DNA of 5,624 nucleotides. Source: Nitrospira sp. GTDB lineage: Bacteria > Nitrospirota > Nitrospiria > Nitrospirales > Nitrospiraceae. A program made the translations under genes and the position numbers. Below the pieces are notes generated by a model. That model worked only from the letters and a program-made list of their open reading frames with translations. It made no database searches and had not been told where the DNA came from. This document shows positions 1 to 5,252 of the stretch, one piece after another. Location of the stretch: contig JANYBU010000387.1 in NCBI GenBank assembly GCA_025360665.1, positions 1 through 5,624 on the forward strand. Reading direction: 5' to 3'. Position 1 is the first letter of the stretch, and each line of letters begins with the position of its first letter.

Positions 1-77
1 GGGAGCCTGACCTGAAGCGGGCCCTGGGAATGAACGCGAACCACGACGGCATCGACGGAGCCCGGAAGGCTCCCTAA
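1..77 (+). CDS. C-terminal tail of an unrecognised gene cut by the left window edge
   Basis: An open frame enters from the left edge (first full codon at 3) and ends at TAA 75-77, giving 24 residues that include DLKRALGMNANHDGIDGARK. I do not recognise the family. The tail lies just upstream of the IS21-like end repeats at 99-130, so it may be the end of a transposition gene or a cargo gene of that element, but this is inference from position only. The first and last bases of the tract form an 8-base inverted repeat (1-8 with 67-74, GGGAGCCT/AGGCTCCC), which may be a chance match or a hairpin at the gene end. With so few residues the frame may also not be real. Confidence 0.25.
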   Translation, partial: EPDLKRALGMNANHDGIDGARKAP

Positions 78-96
78 CCCGGAGGACGGACCCCAC

Positions 97-142
97 AGTT
101 CTAATTGTCGCCACCCATCAATTCTAATTGACGTCAGACACA
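97..142. repeat. Two direct TTCTAATTG repeats, possible end of an IS21-like element
   Basis: TTCTAATTG occurs at 99-107 and again at 122-130, 23 bases apart; the surrounding bases also agree (CAGTTCTAATTGTCG and CAATTCTAATTGACG). Read on the minus strand this is AATTAGAATTGAC and AATTAGAACTG. IS21-family elements are known to carry several copies of a subterminal repeat at each end and to terminate in 5'-TG...CA-3', and AATTAGAATTG-like cores are familiar to me from such ends. The outer border could be a CA at 139-142. No transposase gene is in the window, so this is either the inner edge of an element lying to the left or a remnant. Confidence 0.4.
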
Positions 143-188
143 TGGGCGGTGTTCGGTCGATGCAGGCAGTAAGGGATAGAACCAGACC

Positions 189-202
189 ACCCCTTGAGGG
201 GT
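189..202. other. Short hairpin ACCCC-TTGA-GGGGT
   Basis: A perfect five-base stem closes a four-base loop. No run of T follows, so it is not a standard terminator. It is the first of several hairpins in the 131-334 stretch, which holds no convincing gene. Confidence 0.35.
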
Positions 203-218
203 ATGAGAGGGCAGACTA

Positions 219-263
219 GAGGGTCTCCTGTGCTCGTGCAACGCGCGGTCTCGGAAGACCCTC
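219..263. other. Eight-base inverted repeat GAGGGTCT ... AGACCCTC
   Basis: The perfect arms at 219-226 and 256-263 enclose 29 bases. If transcribed they could form a stem-loop in the leader of the downstream HEPN-like gene or in a small RNA. I see no match to a known RNA family. The wider 131-320 stretch also contains the 189-202 hairpin and a terminator-like stem at 283-305. Confidence 0.35.
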
Positions 264-282
264 GTTGGACACGCGCAGTGAA

Positions 283-305
283 GGGCAGTTCGGCTGCTCC
301 CTTTT
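283..305 (+). terminator. Weak terminator-like hairpin followed by TTTT
   Basis: GGGCAG (283-288) can pair with CTGCTC (294-299, one G-U pair) around a TTCGG loop. CC and TTTT (302-305) follow. It would end plus-strand transcription coming from the left, or a small RNA made from the structured 189-263 stretch, just before the HEPN-like gene. The T run is short, so this is tentative. Confidence 0.35.
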
Positions 306-334
306 AAAGAGAATCGGCAAGATTGGAGAGGCTA

Positions 335-514
335 ATGGACTGGGACAACCCTGAAAAAGTAGAATGTCCCGTTGTTCTCCACCTGCGGGGAAGAATACGG
401 AGGGTCTACGTTGTCAGAAGATTCTGGATTTGGAAGCCGCGCTTGGGTCACATACATGATCCCGTTTCAAGTGATTCGGCCAGATTCCCTCCCTCAGTAC
501 AGCGTATCGCTTGA
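335..514 (+). CDS. Possible small ORF overlapping the start of the HEPN-like gene
   Basis: An ATG at 335 is preceded by GGAG at 325-328, a normal spacing of six bases. It opens a 59-codon frame beginning MDWDNPEKVECPVVLHLRGR and ending at TGA 512-514. The frame overlaps the first 100 or so bases of the HEPN-like gene in another reading frame. I do not recognise the protein. Its basic, arginine-rich second half reads like an out-of-frame translation of the gene start. It could be a translated leader or coupling peptide, the true N-terminus of the next gene if a frameshift occurred, or nothing. The usable ribosome binding site is the only reason it is listed. Confidence 0.2.
   Translation: MDWDNPEKVECPVVLHLRGRIRRVYVVRRFWIWKPRLGHIHDPVSSDSARFPPSVQRIA
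399..404 (+). promoter_or_regulatory. Ribosome binding site that sets the TTG start at 411
   Basis: GGAGGG lies six bases before TTG 411. The other in-frame candidates, TTG 372 and ATG 456, have no comparable purine-rich sequence at the right distance, so 411 is the preferred start of the HEPN-like gene. Confidence 0.6.
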
Positions 515-1457
515 GCAAATAAATACTAATCAGTACGACCACGGCCTGTTATCGCAAGTTGTTGCCAGCCTATCTGAACCGCAGCTTGAGCAACTGCCAC
601 TCTTGGTTTCTTTCGATGGTGGGCTGGCATTGCCTGTCATCGCCCCATATGATTGTGTTGAGAATGCGATCAACCGATTCAATCGAGTGCTTTGCGCGTT
701 GCTAGTGGGAGGAGTAGAAGTCGAAGCAATTGACTCACGACATGTTGTTTTAGGTGCTCTATACCAGAGTACTCATGTCTGGCCAGTGAACGATGGCCTC
801 AGTCTTGATGCACATCTACATGCAATGCTGCGCACACGGGTGGCCTCTTCTTTTGACACCATTGTGCTAAACAAACCTAAGAATATTTTGGTGTCAGAGT
901 TCAGAATGGCCTATGAACGGGGGAATGCAGTTCTGGGAGATATTCCAAATCTAACGCCAACCTTTCTGCTTAAAGGGCACACAGAACTCAAGTACAGGAA
1001 TTGGAACGACGCATTGGCGAGCCTTTGTATAGTTGTTGAGCAACTAACCGATTATTTATGGCAGCATAAATTACTTGAGGACCCAAAGAAGCAAATAGAT
1101 GCTCTTCCGAATCGCAAGAAGTCTCTCCGGGTTGATTCTCGAACCTGGACCTTAGCGGTGCGTCAAGAAATATTATGGCAAGCAGGGATTCTCTCCAGCC
1201 AAACATACGAACTACTGTTCCCCTCCCGACAGGCGAGAAACAATCTAGTTCACGAGGGGAAGACACCAGACAGAGAAGTAATCAGTGGCCTATATGAAGC
1301 AGTGATTCAGCTAATGGAGAAAGCTGGGAGGGTAGAGCCGTTAGGTATTCGGGCCATACCTATGGGGAAATATGATGGCTCGGTGCCCAATGCCACGAAT
1401 CAATCGTTCGAGGATTGGAAATATCTTGGTAGAAGCGTTCGAGACATAAAGGAGTAG
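411..1457 (+). CDS. Uncharacterised protein with a C-terminal HEPN-like R-x4-H motif
   Basis: This 348-residue protein (TTG start at 411) belongs to no family I can name. It has no signal peptide or membrane segment, so it should be cytoplasmic. Residues 1 to about 180 show no known motif. The region of about 190-305 reads as an all-helical domain: an amphipathic helix with ALASLCIVVEQLTDYLW (201-217), a basic linker, then PSRQARNNLVHEGKTP (271-286), then another helix. R276 and H281 make the R-x4-H signature of HEPN domains, preceded by a helix with a conserved-looking Glu (E210). HEPN proteins are often metal-independent RNases in toxin-antitoxin, abortive infection and CRISPR systems. A cleaving activity here is inference. 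Base composition is clearly AT-richer than ada and ndh (sampled lines about 37-55% GC against about 67-70% in ndh), with TTA, ATA and AAA codons, which suggests acquisition by transfer. No nucleotidyltransferase or obvious antitoxin partner is adjacent. TTG 372 and ATG 456 are alternative starts. Confidence 0.7.
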   Translation: MSEDSGFGSRAWVTYMIPFQVIRPDSLPQYSVSLEQINTNQYDHGLLSQVVASLSEPQLEQLPLLVSFDGGLALPVIAPYDCVENAINRFNRVLCALLVGGVEVEAIDSRHVVLGALYQSTHVWPVNDGLSLDAHLHAMLRTRVASSFDTIVLNKPKNILVSEFRMAYERGNAVLGDIPNLTPTFLLKGHTELKYRNWNDALASLCIVVEQLTDYLWQHKLLEDPKKQIDALPNRKKSLRVDSRTWTLAVRQEILWQAGILSSQTYELLFPSRQARNNLVHEGKTPDREVISGLYEAVIQLMEKAGRVEPLGIRAIPMGKYDGSVPNATNQSFEDWKYLGRSVRDIKE

Positions 1458-1486
1458 ATAGCAACCAAGAGATAAGGACCGAAGTC

Positions 1487-1516
1487 AGCCTCTGTTTCCC
1501 AGCGCGCGGCATTCCG
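1487..1516 (+). repeat. Intergenic repeat, copy 1 (diverged)
   Basis: The sequence from 1494 reads GTTTCCCAGCGCGCGGC, matching the copy at 5171 in 15 of 17 bases. It has the same leader (AGCC..CT) and a CATTCCG tail also seen, as TGTTCCG, after the 3528 copy. It lies between the convergent HEPN-like and antidote genes and is followed by a nine-base tandem duplication TTCCGTTTT/TTCCGTTTA (1512-1529) and a CCTCAC...TTCACG block (1533-1553). Confidence 0.5.
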
Positions 1517-1555
1517 TTTTTTCCGTTTAACCCCTCACCCCTTGCGTTTCACGTC

Positions 1556-1848
1556 TTATCGGTTTGCAGTCACGGCGAGGCGGAACCCTAAGGCGTGTAA
1601 TAACGCATCAAGGCTCTTTAGCTCGGGGTTCCCACGTTCTGAGAGCATCTTGTAGAGACTTTCGCGGTTGAGTTTCGTTTTGTCGGCGAGTTGCGCCACT
1701 CCCCCTTGGGCCTCAGCCACGTTTCTCAGCGCCACTAAGAATAGTTCTGGATCGTCTTCCTCCAACGCCGCATTGAGGTACGCTTCCGCCTCGCAGGGTC
1801 GCGCAAGCTCTCGATCAGTTCCGCTTGATAGGCTTTGTTCTTCTTCAT
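1556..1848 (-). pseudogene. HigA-like addiction-module antidote gene, frameshifted and without toxin
   Basis: Reading leftwards from ATG (1848-1846), which has GGAG six bases upstream (1858-1855), the frame gives MKKNKAYQAELIESLRDPA. The sequence typical of this antidote family (TIGR02684, XRE-type helix-turn-helix) then continues in another frame: EAEAYLNAALEEDDPELFL, with the HTH-like core LADKTKLNRESLYKMLSERG and the family ending LDALLHALGFRLAV, to TAA at 1558-1556. Joined, the two parts make about 97 residues, normal for the family. One base is missing near 1790-1796; the 293-base span is one short of a multiple of three. No slippery heptamer is visible, so a real disabling deletion or a sequencing error is likelier than programmed slippage. 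An internal TTG at 1765 could give a 69-residue product. Members usually follow a HigB/RelE-type toxin gene; none lies upstream (1849-2043), so this is an orphan remnant. Confidence 0.8.
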
Positions 1849-1873
1849 GATCGTCTCCACAGGCTCAAGCATA

Positions 1874-1883
1874 GCTTATAAGC
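1874..1883. promoter_or_regulatory. Perfect ten-base palindrome GCTTATAAGC, possible operator of the antidote gene
   Basis: The palindrome starts 26 bases upstream of the antidote ATG. Antidotes with an HTH usually repress their own promoter by binding such a palindrome, and the TATAAG within it could serve as a -10 element on the minus strand. No clear -35 was found. A role as operator is inference. Confidence 0.35.
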
Positions 1884-1919
1884 CACATCCAGGCGAGGGG
1901 TAGAATTTGCTGGCTGCGG

Positions 1920-1943
1920 AGCCCCGTTTCGCGGCGTACGACG
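1920..1943 (+). repeat. Intergenic repeat, copy 2
   Basis: Carries the exact 11-base core GTTTCGCGGCG (1926-1936) with the AGCCCC leader, then diverges (TACGACG). It lies between the divergent antidote gene and ada. Confidence 0.5.
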
Positions 1944-1968
1944 TCCCACCTCTGAAGTCCGCCCTTTA

Positions 1969-1981
1969 AATTTGAGCGCAA
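1969..1981 (+). promoter_or_regulatory. Ada operator (Ada box) upstream of ada
   Basis: AATTTGAGCGCAA is a perfect match to AAT-N6-GCAA, the A-box/B-box pattern bound by methylated Ada; as I recall it, the E. coli ada promoter has AATTAAAGCGCAA. It ends 62 bases before the ada start codon, in the orientation and place expected for activation of ada. It therefore predicts autoinduction by alkylation damage. Confidence 0.75.
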
Positions 1982-2013
1982 CAATCGGATAGTGCCTCGA
2001 CCCGTTCTGGCGG

Positions 2014-2019
2014 TATCAT
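2014..2019 (+). promoter_or_regulatory. Likely -10 element of the ada promoter
   Basis: TATCAT lies about 32 bases downstream of the Ada box. The -35 position (around 1991-1996) shows AGTGCC, far from TTGACA, which fits a promoter that needs an activator. Confidence 0.4.
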
Positions 2020-2031
2020 GGCCCAACGACG

Positions 2032-2040
2032 AAGGAGGGG
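2032..2040 (+). promoter_or_regulatory. Ribosome binding site of ada
   Basis: AAGGAGGGG includes a full AAGGAGG and is followed at close to ideal distance by ATG 2044, fixing the start. Confidence 0.75.
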
Positions 2041-2043
2041 CTC

Positions 2044-3090
2044 ATGCCGTTAGTCAATGCAGACCATGCGTGGGAGGCCGTGCTGAACCGTGATCGCCGC
2101 TGCGATGGCCGGTTCGTCTATGCGGTGTCCTCAACGAGCGTGTATTGCCGCCCCTCTTGTCCCTCTCGCCGCCCGACTCGCAAGCATGTGATGTTTTTCG
2201 ATTCGCCGCAACTAGCAGAGTCGGCAGGATATCGCGCCTGCCTGCGCTGTCGGCCTCTGTCGCCTGCTGGCTCCGAGGCAGAAGAGCGGGTTGAACGAGC
2301 CCGACGCTATCTGGATGAACATGTGGACGAGCCCATCACGCTTCGACGGCTGGCGGCTCAAGTCGGACTCAGTCCGTTTCATGTGCAACGGGCCTTCACA
2401 CGCGTGGTCGGGCTCTCCCCGAAGGCGTACCAAGACGCCAAGAGAATGGAGCGGTTTACCGCGTCATTGAAACGAGGTGCGACCGTGACGAGCGCGACCT
2501 ACGAAGCCGGTTTCGGCTCCAGCAGCCGTCTGTATGCACGAGTGCATGCGGACCTCGGCATGACGCCCTCTGCGTTTCGCTCCGGCGGGATGGGAGTCAC
2601 ACTTCGCTATACCACCGTGCCGACGGCTGTCGGCCGCATGCTCGTGGCGGTCACGGAACGGGGTATTGCGGCCGTGAGTCTTGGAGATACCGAGGTGGCG
2701 CTGGTCACATCGCTTCACCACGACTATCCGAAGGCGGTGCTTCGTCGTGACAGGAAGGGATTAGAGAAGCAGGTCTGTTATTTTTTCACGTGCCTCAACG
2801 GAAGCGCAGCCGTGGATCACTTGCCATTGGACGTAAAGGCGACGGCGTTTCAACGCAGGGTGTGGCAGGCGCTGCAACAGATTCCTCGCGGACAGACCAG
2901 GTCCTATCAAGAGATCGCGCGAGCGATCGGGCAACCGACGGCAGCTCGCGTCGTGGCCAGAGCCTGTGCCGGCAATCCCGTCGCGGTGGTCATTCCTTGT
3001 CATCGAATCGTTCGAGGAGATGGGCAGCCCGCAGGATATCGCTGGGGGCTTGAGCGGAAGAAACGGCTGCTTGCGCTGGAGCGAACGTGA
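2044..3090 (+). CDS. ada: Ada: bifunctional methyl-phosphotriester/O6-methylguanine repair protein and transcriptional activator
   Basis: The 348-residue protein is close to the E. coli Ada length (354). Residues 1-75 are the zinc-binding Ada domain with four cysteines, C35 and C39 (VYCRPSCPSRR) and C66 and C69 (ACLRCRP); C35 corresponds to the cysteine that accepts methyl groups from DNA phosphotriesters. Residues 80-180 are an AraC-type helix-turn-helix region (RRLAAQVGLSPFHVQRAFTR, ATYEAGFGSSSRLYARV). Residues 185-345 are the O6-alkylguanine methyltransferase with active-site PCHR (C319) and the NPVAVVIPCHRIVRGDG and GYRWGLERK motifs. All key residues are present, so the protein should be active in repair and, once methylated at C35, as an activator. 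The Ada box at 1969-1981 indicates self-regulation. It stands alone: alkA and alkB are not next to it in this window. The only doubt is the usual one of regulatory strength across species. Confidence 0.97.
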   Translation: MPLVNADHAWEAVLNRDRRCDGRFVYAVSSTSVYCRPSCPSRRPTRKHVMFFDSPQLAESAGYRACLRCRPLSPAGSEAEERVERARRYLDEHVDEPITLRRLAAQVGLSPFHVQRAFTRVVGLSPKAYQDAKRMERFTASLKRGATVTSATYEAGFGSSSRLYARVHADLGMTPSAFRSGGMGVTLRYTTVPTAVGRMLVAVTERGIAAVSLGDTEVALVTSLHHDYPKAVLRRDRKGLEKQVCYFFTCLNGSAAVDHLPLDVKATAFQRRVWQALQQIPRGQTRSYQEIARAIGQPTAARVVARACAGNPVAVVIPCHRIVRGDGQPAGYRWGLERKKRLLALERT

Positions 3091-3108
3091 ACCGGAAAGC
3101 AGGGCTCC

Positions 3109-3136
3109 AGGCCCCCTGTTTCGGCGGCGCATTCCT
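3109..3136 (+). repeat. Intergenic repeat, copy 3 (diverged)
   Basis: GTTTCGGCGGCGC (3118-3130) is the core with one extra G. The AGGCCCCCT leader and CATTCC tail match the other copies. It lies 19 bases after the ada stop codon and overlaps a weak CAGGG/CCCTG stem that might help end ada transcription. Confidence 0.4.
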
Positions 3137-3372
3137 CCTTTTGAATGCTGGTCGTTCGACTTTCTCGGCATCGGCGCGTTTCTGTTTCAATGCTGTGTTC
3201 GCTACTGCGACTGTTTCGGTGAATGAAATAGCGGCGCAATCCACGGGCAAACATCGAGCGTGAGCCGCAAGCCATAGGTTGGGCCATAGTCTTTCCGGTC
3301 CAAGTTTCTCCTTGTTATCCGCCACGATCTTTGTGCCTTTTTCAATTGAGTTCCAGTATTGCCACACTTAAA

Positions 3373-3384
3373 CCGATAAGTATC
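3373..3384. other. Interrupted palindrome CGATA-AG-TATCG
   Basis: Five-base perfect arms surround a two-base centre. It could be a protein-binding site, but no gene start lies near it on either strand that I accept. Confidence 0.25.
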
Positions 3385-3520
3385 GAGATGAAGTAAGGGA
3401 ACATGATCCGGGGTTCAGGGGATTCAGGGAAGGCGAGTGTGGGGATAGATTTTGAGGGTGTATCTTATTAGATTCGGCCAGAGTCAAATCAGATCCACGA
3501 GTAAGAGACGAGATGACAGC

Positions 3521-3550
3521 AGCACCTGTTTCGCGGCGCGGGGTGTTCCG
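3521..3550 (+). repeat. Intergenic repeat, copy 4
   Basis: Exact core GTTTCGCGGCG at 3528-3538, extended by CGGGG and a TGTTCCG tail like that of copy 1. A CCTCAC...TTCACG block follows at 3595-3608. Confidence 0.55.
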
Positions 3551-3603
3551 TATTGAAAGGTAACACTTTCTCTCCGAAACGTAGCCTGTCTAGCCCTCAC
3601 TAT

Positions 3604-3753
3604 TCACGAGAGTTCGTGACGAGACCGCCGAGACGCCAAGCGAGACGGGCGCGCGGAGCCGCGAGGGAAGGAGGCATACTTGCACCAGTATGTTGACCGA
3701 CTGAGCGGCGAGCCCGCCCGCCGTCAGGCTTGTCGCAGCGGCGTATCGGCGGG
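3604..3753. repeat. GC-rich block with three stem-loops, possible structured repeat or small RNA
   Basis: In order: TCACGA-GAGT-TCGTGA (3604-3619), CATACT-TGCACC-AGTATG (3675-3692), and CCCGCCG (3717-3723) pairing with CGGCGGG (3747-3753). All three stems are perfect. GAGAC recurs three times in 3620-3650. The block ends about 45 bases before the ndh start codon. It may be a long intergenic repeat family, as I vaguely recall similar sequence from Nitrospira genomes, or an RNA leader of ndh; neither can be shown from this window. Confidence 0.4.
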
Positions 3754-3798
3754 TGCAGTAGAAGTCTTCGTGAATAATGCGGGCTCGGGTTCTCTTTC

Positions 3799-5118
3799 AT
3801 GCCTCACAAACAGGTCGTCATCATCGGGGGCGGTTTCGGAGGCCTGACGGTCGCGCAATCGTTGCGTGATGCCGATGTGCTGCTCATCGACCGCACTAAT
3901 CATCACCTGTTTCAACCGTTACTTTACCAGGTGGCCACTTGCGCGCTGTCTCCCGGCGATATCGCCTGGCCCTTACGCACGATCTTTCGTCGGCATCCGC
4001 ATGTTCGCGTGGTCATGGATGAAGTCCTGTCCATCGATTGTGTGGCGCATCTCGTACAGTTGCGGGATAGCAGGCCGATTGCGTTCGATGTCCTCATCGT
4101 CGCGCCCGGATCGCGGCACTCGTATTTCGGGCACGACGCGTGGGAGCAGTCCGCGCCCGGGCTCAAGACCCTCGCCGATGCGGTCTCCCTTCGCGAGAAG
4201 ATACTGCTGGCGTTTGAGGAGGCCGAGCGACGACGCATCGCCACCGGCACAGGGGATCGACTCACCTTCGTGATCGTGGGGGGAGGTCCCACCGGCGTGG
4301 AACTGGCCGGTGCGCTAGCGGAAATCGGACGGAAGGCTATGGGGCCGGATTTTCCGAACTTGCGCCTCGATGATCTTGCCATTCTGCTCGTGGAAGGCGG
4401 CTCTCGCATTCTGCCCGGGTTCACCCCCGACCTGTCAGCAAAAGCGGTGACTGCGCTCGAACACAAGGGCGTTACGATCAAGCTCAACAGCCCGGTGAGT
4501 GAGATCCTTGCCGATGGTCTGGTGATCGGGAGAGAATTCGTTCGGTCCACGAATGTCATCTGGGCGGCTGGCAATAGGGCGTCGCCGCTTCTGACTTCGC
4601 TCGGAGTTCCCCAGGATGGGTCCGGTCGAATCATGGTGCAACGGGATCTGACGATTCCAGGCGAACCCTGGATCTTTGTCATCGGCGATGCCGCGCATTG
4701 TGCCGATGCGGGCGGGAACCCCTTGCCGGGAGTCGCTCCCGTCGCCGTGCAGCAAGGCAGCTATGTCGCGAGGCTCATCCGTGAGGAGACCGCTCCTGAT
4801 CAGCGCCGACCGTTTGTCTACGCGGATCGAGGCATGCTGGCTACCATCGGACGCGCACAAGCCGTGGCCCAGATGGGCCGATTGCGCCTATCCGGCCTGC
4901 CCGCCTGGTTGCTCTGGTGCGTGGTGCATATCTTTTTACTGATCGAGTTCCGCAGTCGTGTAAGGGTGATGGCGGAATGGATCTGGTATTACCTCACATT
5001 CAAGCCGGGCGCGAAAATCATCTATATGCAGACGCGCCAGACGAGCGAAGCAGAGCGAACTCACCGTCACGCTCCGCGGGGTCTGACTCGAAGGGATGAT
5101 TCAGTCCAGAAAGATTGA
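3799..5118 (+). CDS. ndh: Type II NADH:quinone oxidoreductase (NDH-2)
   Basis: This 439-residue flavoprotein passes electrons from NADH to the quinone pool without pumping protons, on the cytoplasmic face of the membrane. The FAD-binding motif IIGGGFGGL lies at residues 8-16, the NADH-binding motif VGGGPTGVELAG at 160-171, WAAG at 255-258 and the second FAD motif IGDAA at 295-299. The quinone-site segment reads GVAPVAVQQG (311-320): the first Gln of the usual AQxAxQQ is Pro, as I recall from an APVAxQQG subgroup, while Q318 and Q319 remain. A hydrophobic, amphipathic tail (about 366-400, LPAWLLWCVVHIFLL then WIWYYLTF) is the membrane anchor. A polar stretch of about 30 residues follows. Length is normal. 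The start is ATG 3799, the only ATG after the in-frame stop at 3775-3777; it lacks a clear ribosome binding site. The gene stands alone. Other pyridine nucleotide-disulphide oxidoreductases are less likely because of the C-terminal anchor. Confidence 0.93.
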   Translation: MPHKQVVIIGGGFGGLTVAQSLRDADVLLIDRTNHHLFQPLLYQVATCALSPGDIAWPLRTIFRRHPHVRVVMDEVLSIDCVAHLVQLRDSRPIAFDVLIVAPGSRHSYFGHDAWEQSAPGLKTLADAVSLREKILLAFEEAERRRIATGTGDRLTFVIVGGGPTGVELAGALAEIGRKAMGPDFPNLRLDDLAILLVEGGSRILPGFTPDLSAKAVTALEHKGVTIKLNSPVSEILADGLVIGREFVRSTNVIWAAGNRASPLLTSLGVPQDGSGRIMVQRDLTIPGEPWIFVIGDAAHCADAGGNPLPGVAPVAVQQGSYVARLIREETAPDQRRPFVYADRGMLATIGRAQAVAQMGRLRLSGLPAWLLWCVVHIFLLIEFRSRVRVMAEWIWYYLTFKPGAKIIYMQTRQTSEAERTHRHAPRGLTRRDDSVQKD

Positions 5119-5163
5119 GGGTCTGGCCTTGCCATCCAACATTACGCGGCGAAGCCATGCCGT

Positions 5164-5187
5164 AGCCCATGTTTCGCGGCGCGCGGC
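5164..5187 (+). repeat. Intergenic repeat, copy 5 (longest core)
   Basis: GTTTCGCGGCGCGCGGC (5171-5187) with AGCCCAT leader. It lies 45 bases past the ndh stop, between the convergent ndh and DUF2950 genes, and a CCTCAC...TTCACG block follows at 5249-5266, overlapping the end of the DUF2950 gene. Confidence 0.55.
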
Positions 5188-5212
5188 GGAGTTTGGATCG
5201 CTGTCCTCTACC

Positions 5213-5252
5213 GAGGATCAGGCGAGTTCCCGATCCGAGGGCGATGATCCTC
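5213..5252. terminator. Inverted repeat between convergent ndh and DUF2950 genes
   Basis: GAGGATC (5213-5219) and GATCCTC (5246-5252) are perfect seven-base arms with a 26-base spacer that reaches the DUF2950 stop codon. GGATCG (5195-5200) and CGATCC (5230-5235) form an overlapping alternative. No T run follows on either strand, so a termination role is only suggested by position. Confidence 0.25.

Larger units (their letters stand above)
3091..3798. other. 708-base gap between ada and ndh without a convincing gene
   Basis: Contents seen: a weak stem CAGGG/CCCTG (3100-3104 with 3114-3118) just after ada; repeat copies at 3109 and 3521; a CGATA-AG-TATCG palindrome (3373-3384); a nine-base tandem pair GGTTCAGGG/GATTCAGGG (3412-3429); GAAAG/CTTTC arms around 3555-3570; and a GC-rich hairpin block at 3604-3753. 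A 125-codon minus-strand frame starting at GTG 3367 directly after a stop has no ribosome binding site and runs into ada, so I do not accept it. The stretch may hold a decayed gene or a small RNA, but nothing is recognisable. Confidence 0.5.

Noticed and set aside
988..1266. 92-codon minus-strand frame inside the HEPN-like gene
   Set aside because: Antisense to the helical domain; no supporting features.
1788..1797. Programmed -1 frameshift in the antidote gene
   Set aside because: No slippery heptamer or downstream structure is visible; a deletion or sequencing error is simpler.
2761..3171. 136-codon minus-strand frame over the 3' end of ada
   Set aside because: Antisense to the methyltransferase domain, including the PCHR active-site region, which explains the lack of stops.
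2990..3367. 125-codon minus-strand frame with GTG start after ada
   Set aside because: GTG follows a stop directly, has no ribosome binding site, and its C-terminal third is antisense to ada. The N-terminal part looks protein-like, so a decayed gene cannot be excluded.
3600..3800. 66-codon minus-strand frame upstream of ndh
   Set aside because: It is composed of the hairpin block read as protein and starts inside the ndh start codon region; better explained as a repeat.
3924..4682. 252-codon minus-strand frame inside ndh
   Set aside because: It is the antisense of a clear NDH-2 gene in GC-rich DNA, is rich in Ser, Arg and Pro and resembles no family.
4435..4860. 141-codon minus-strand frame inside ndh
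   Set aside because: Antisense to conserved NDH-2 motifs; no family features and no ribosome binding site seen.
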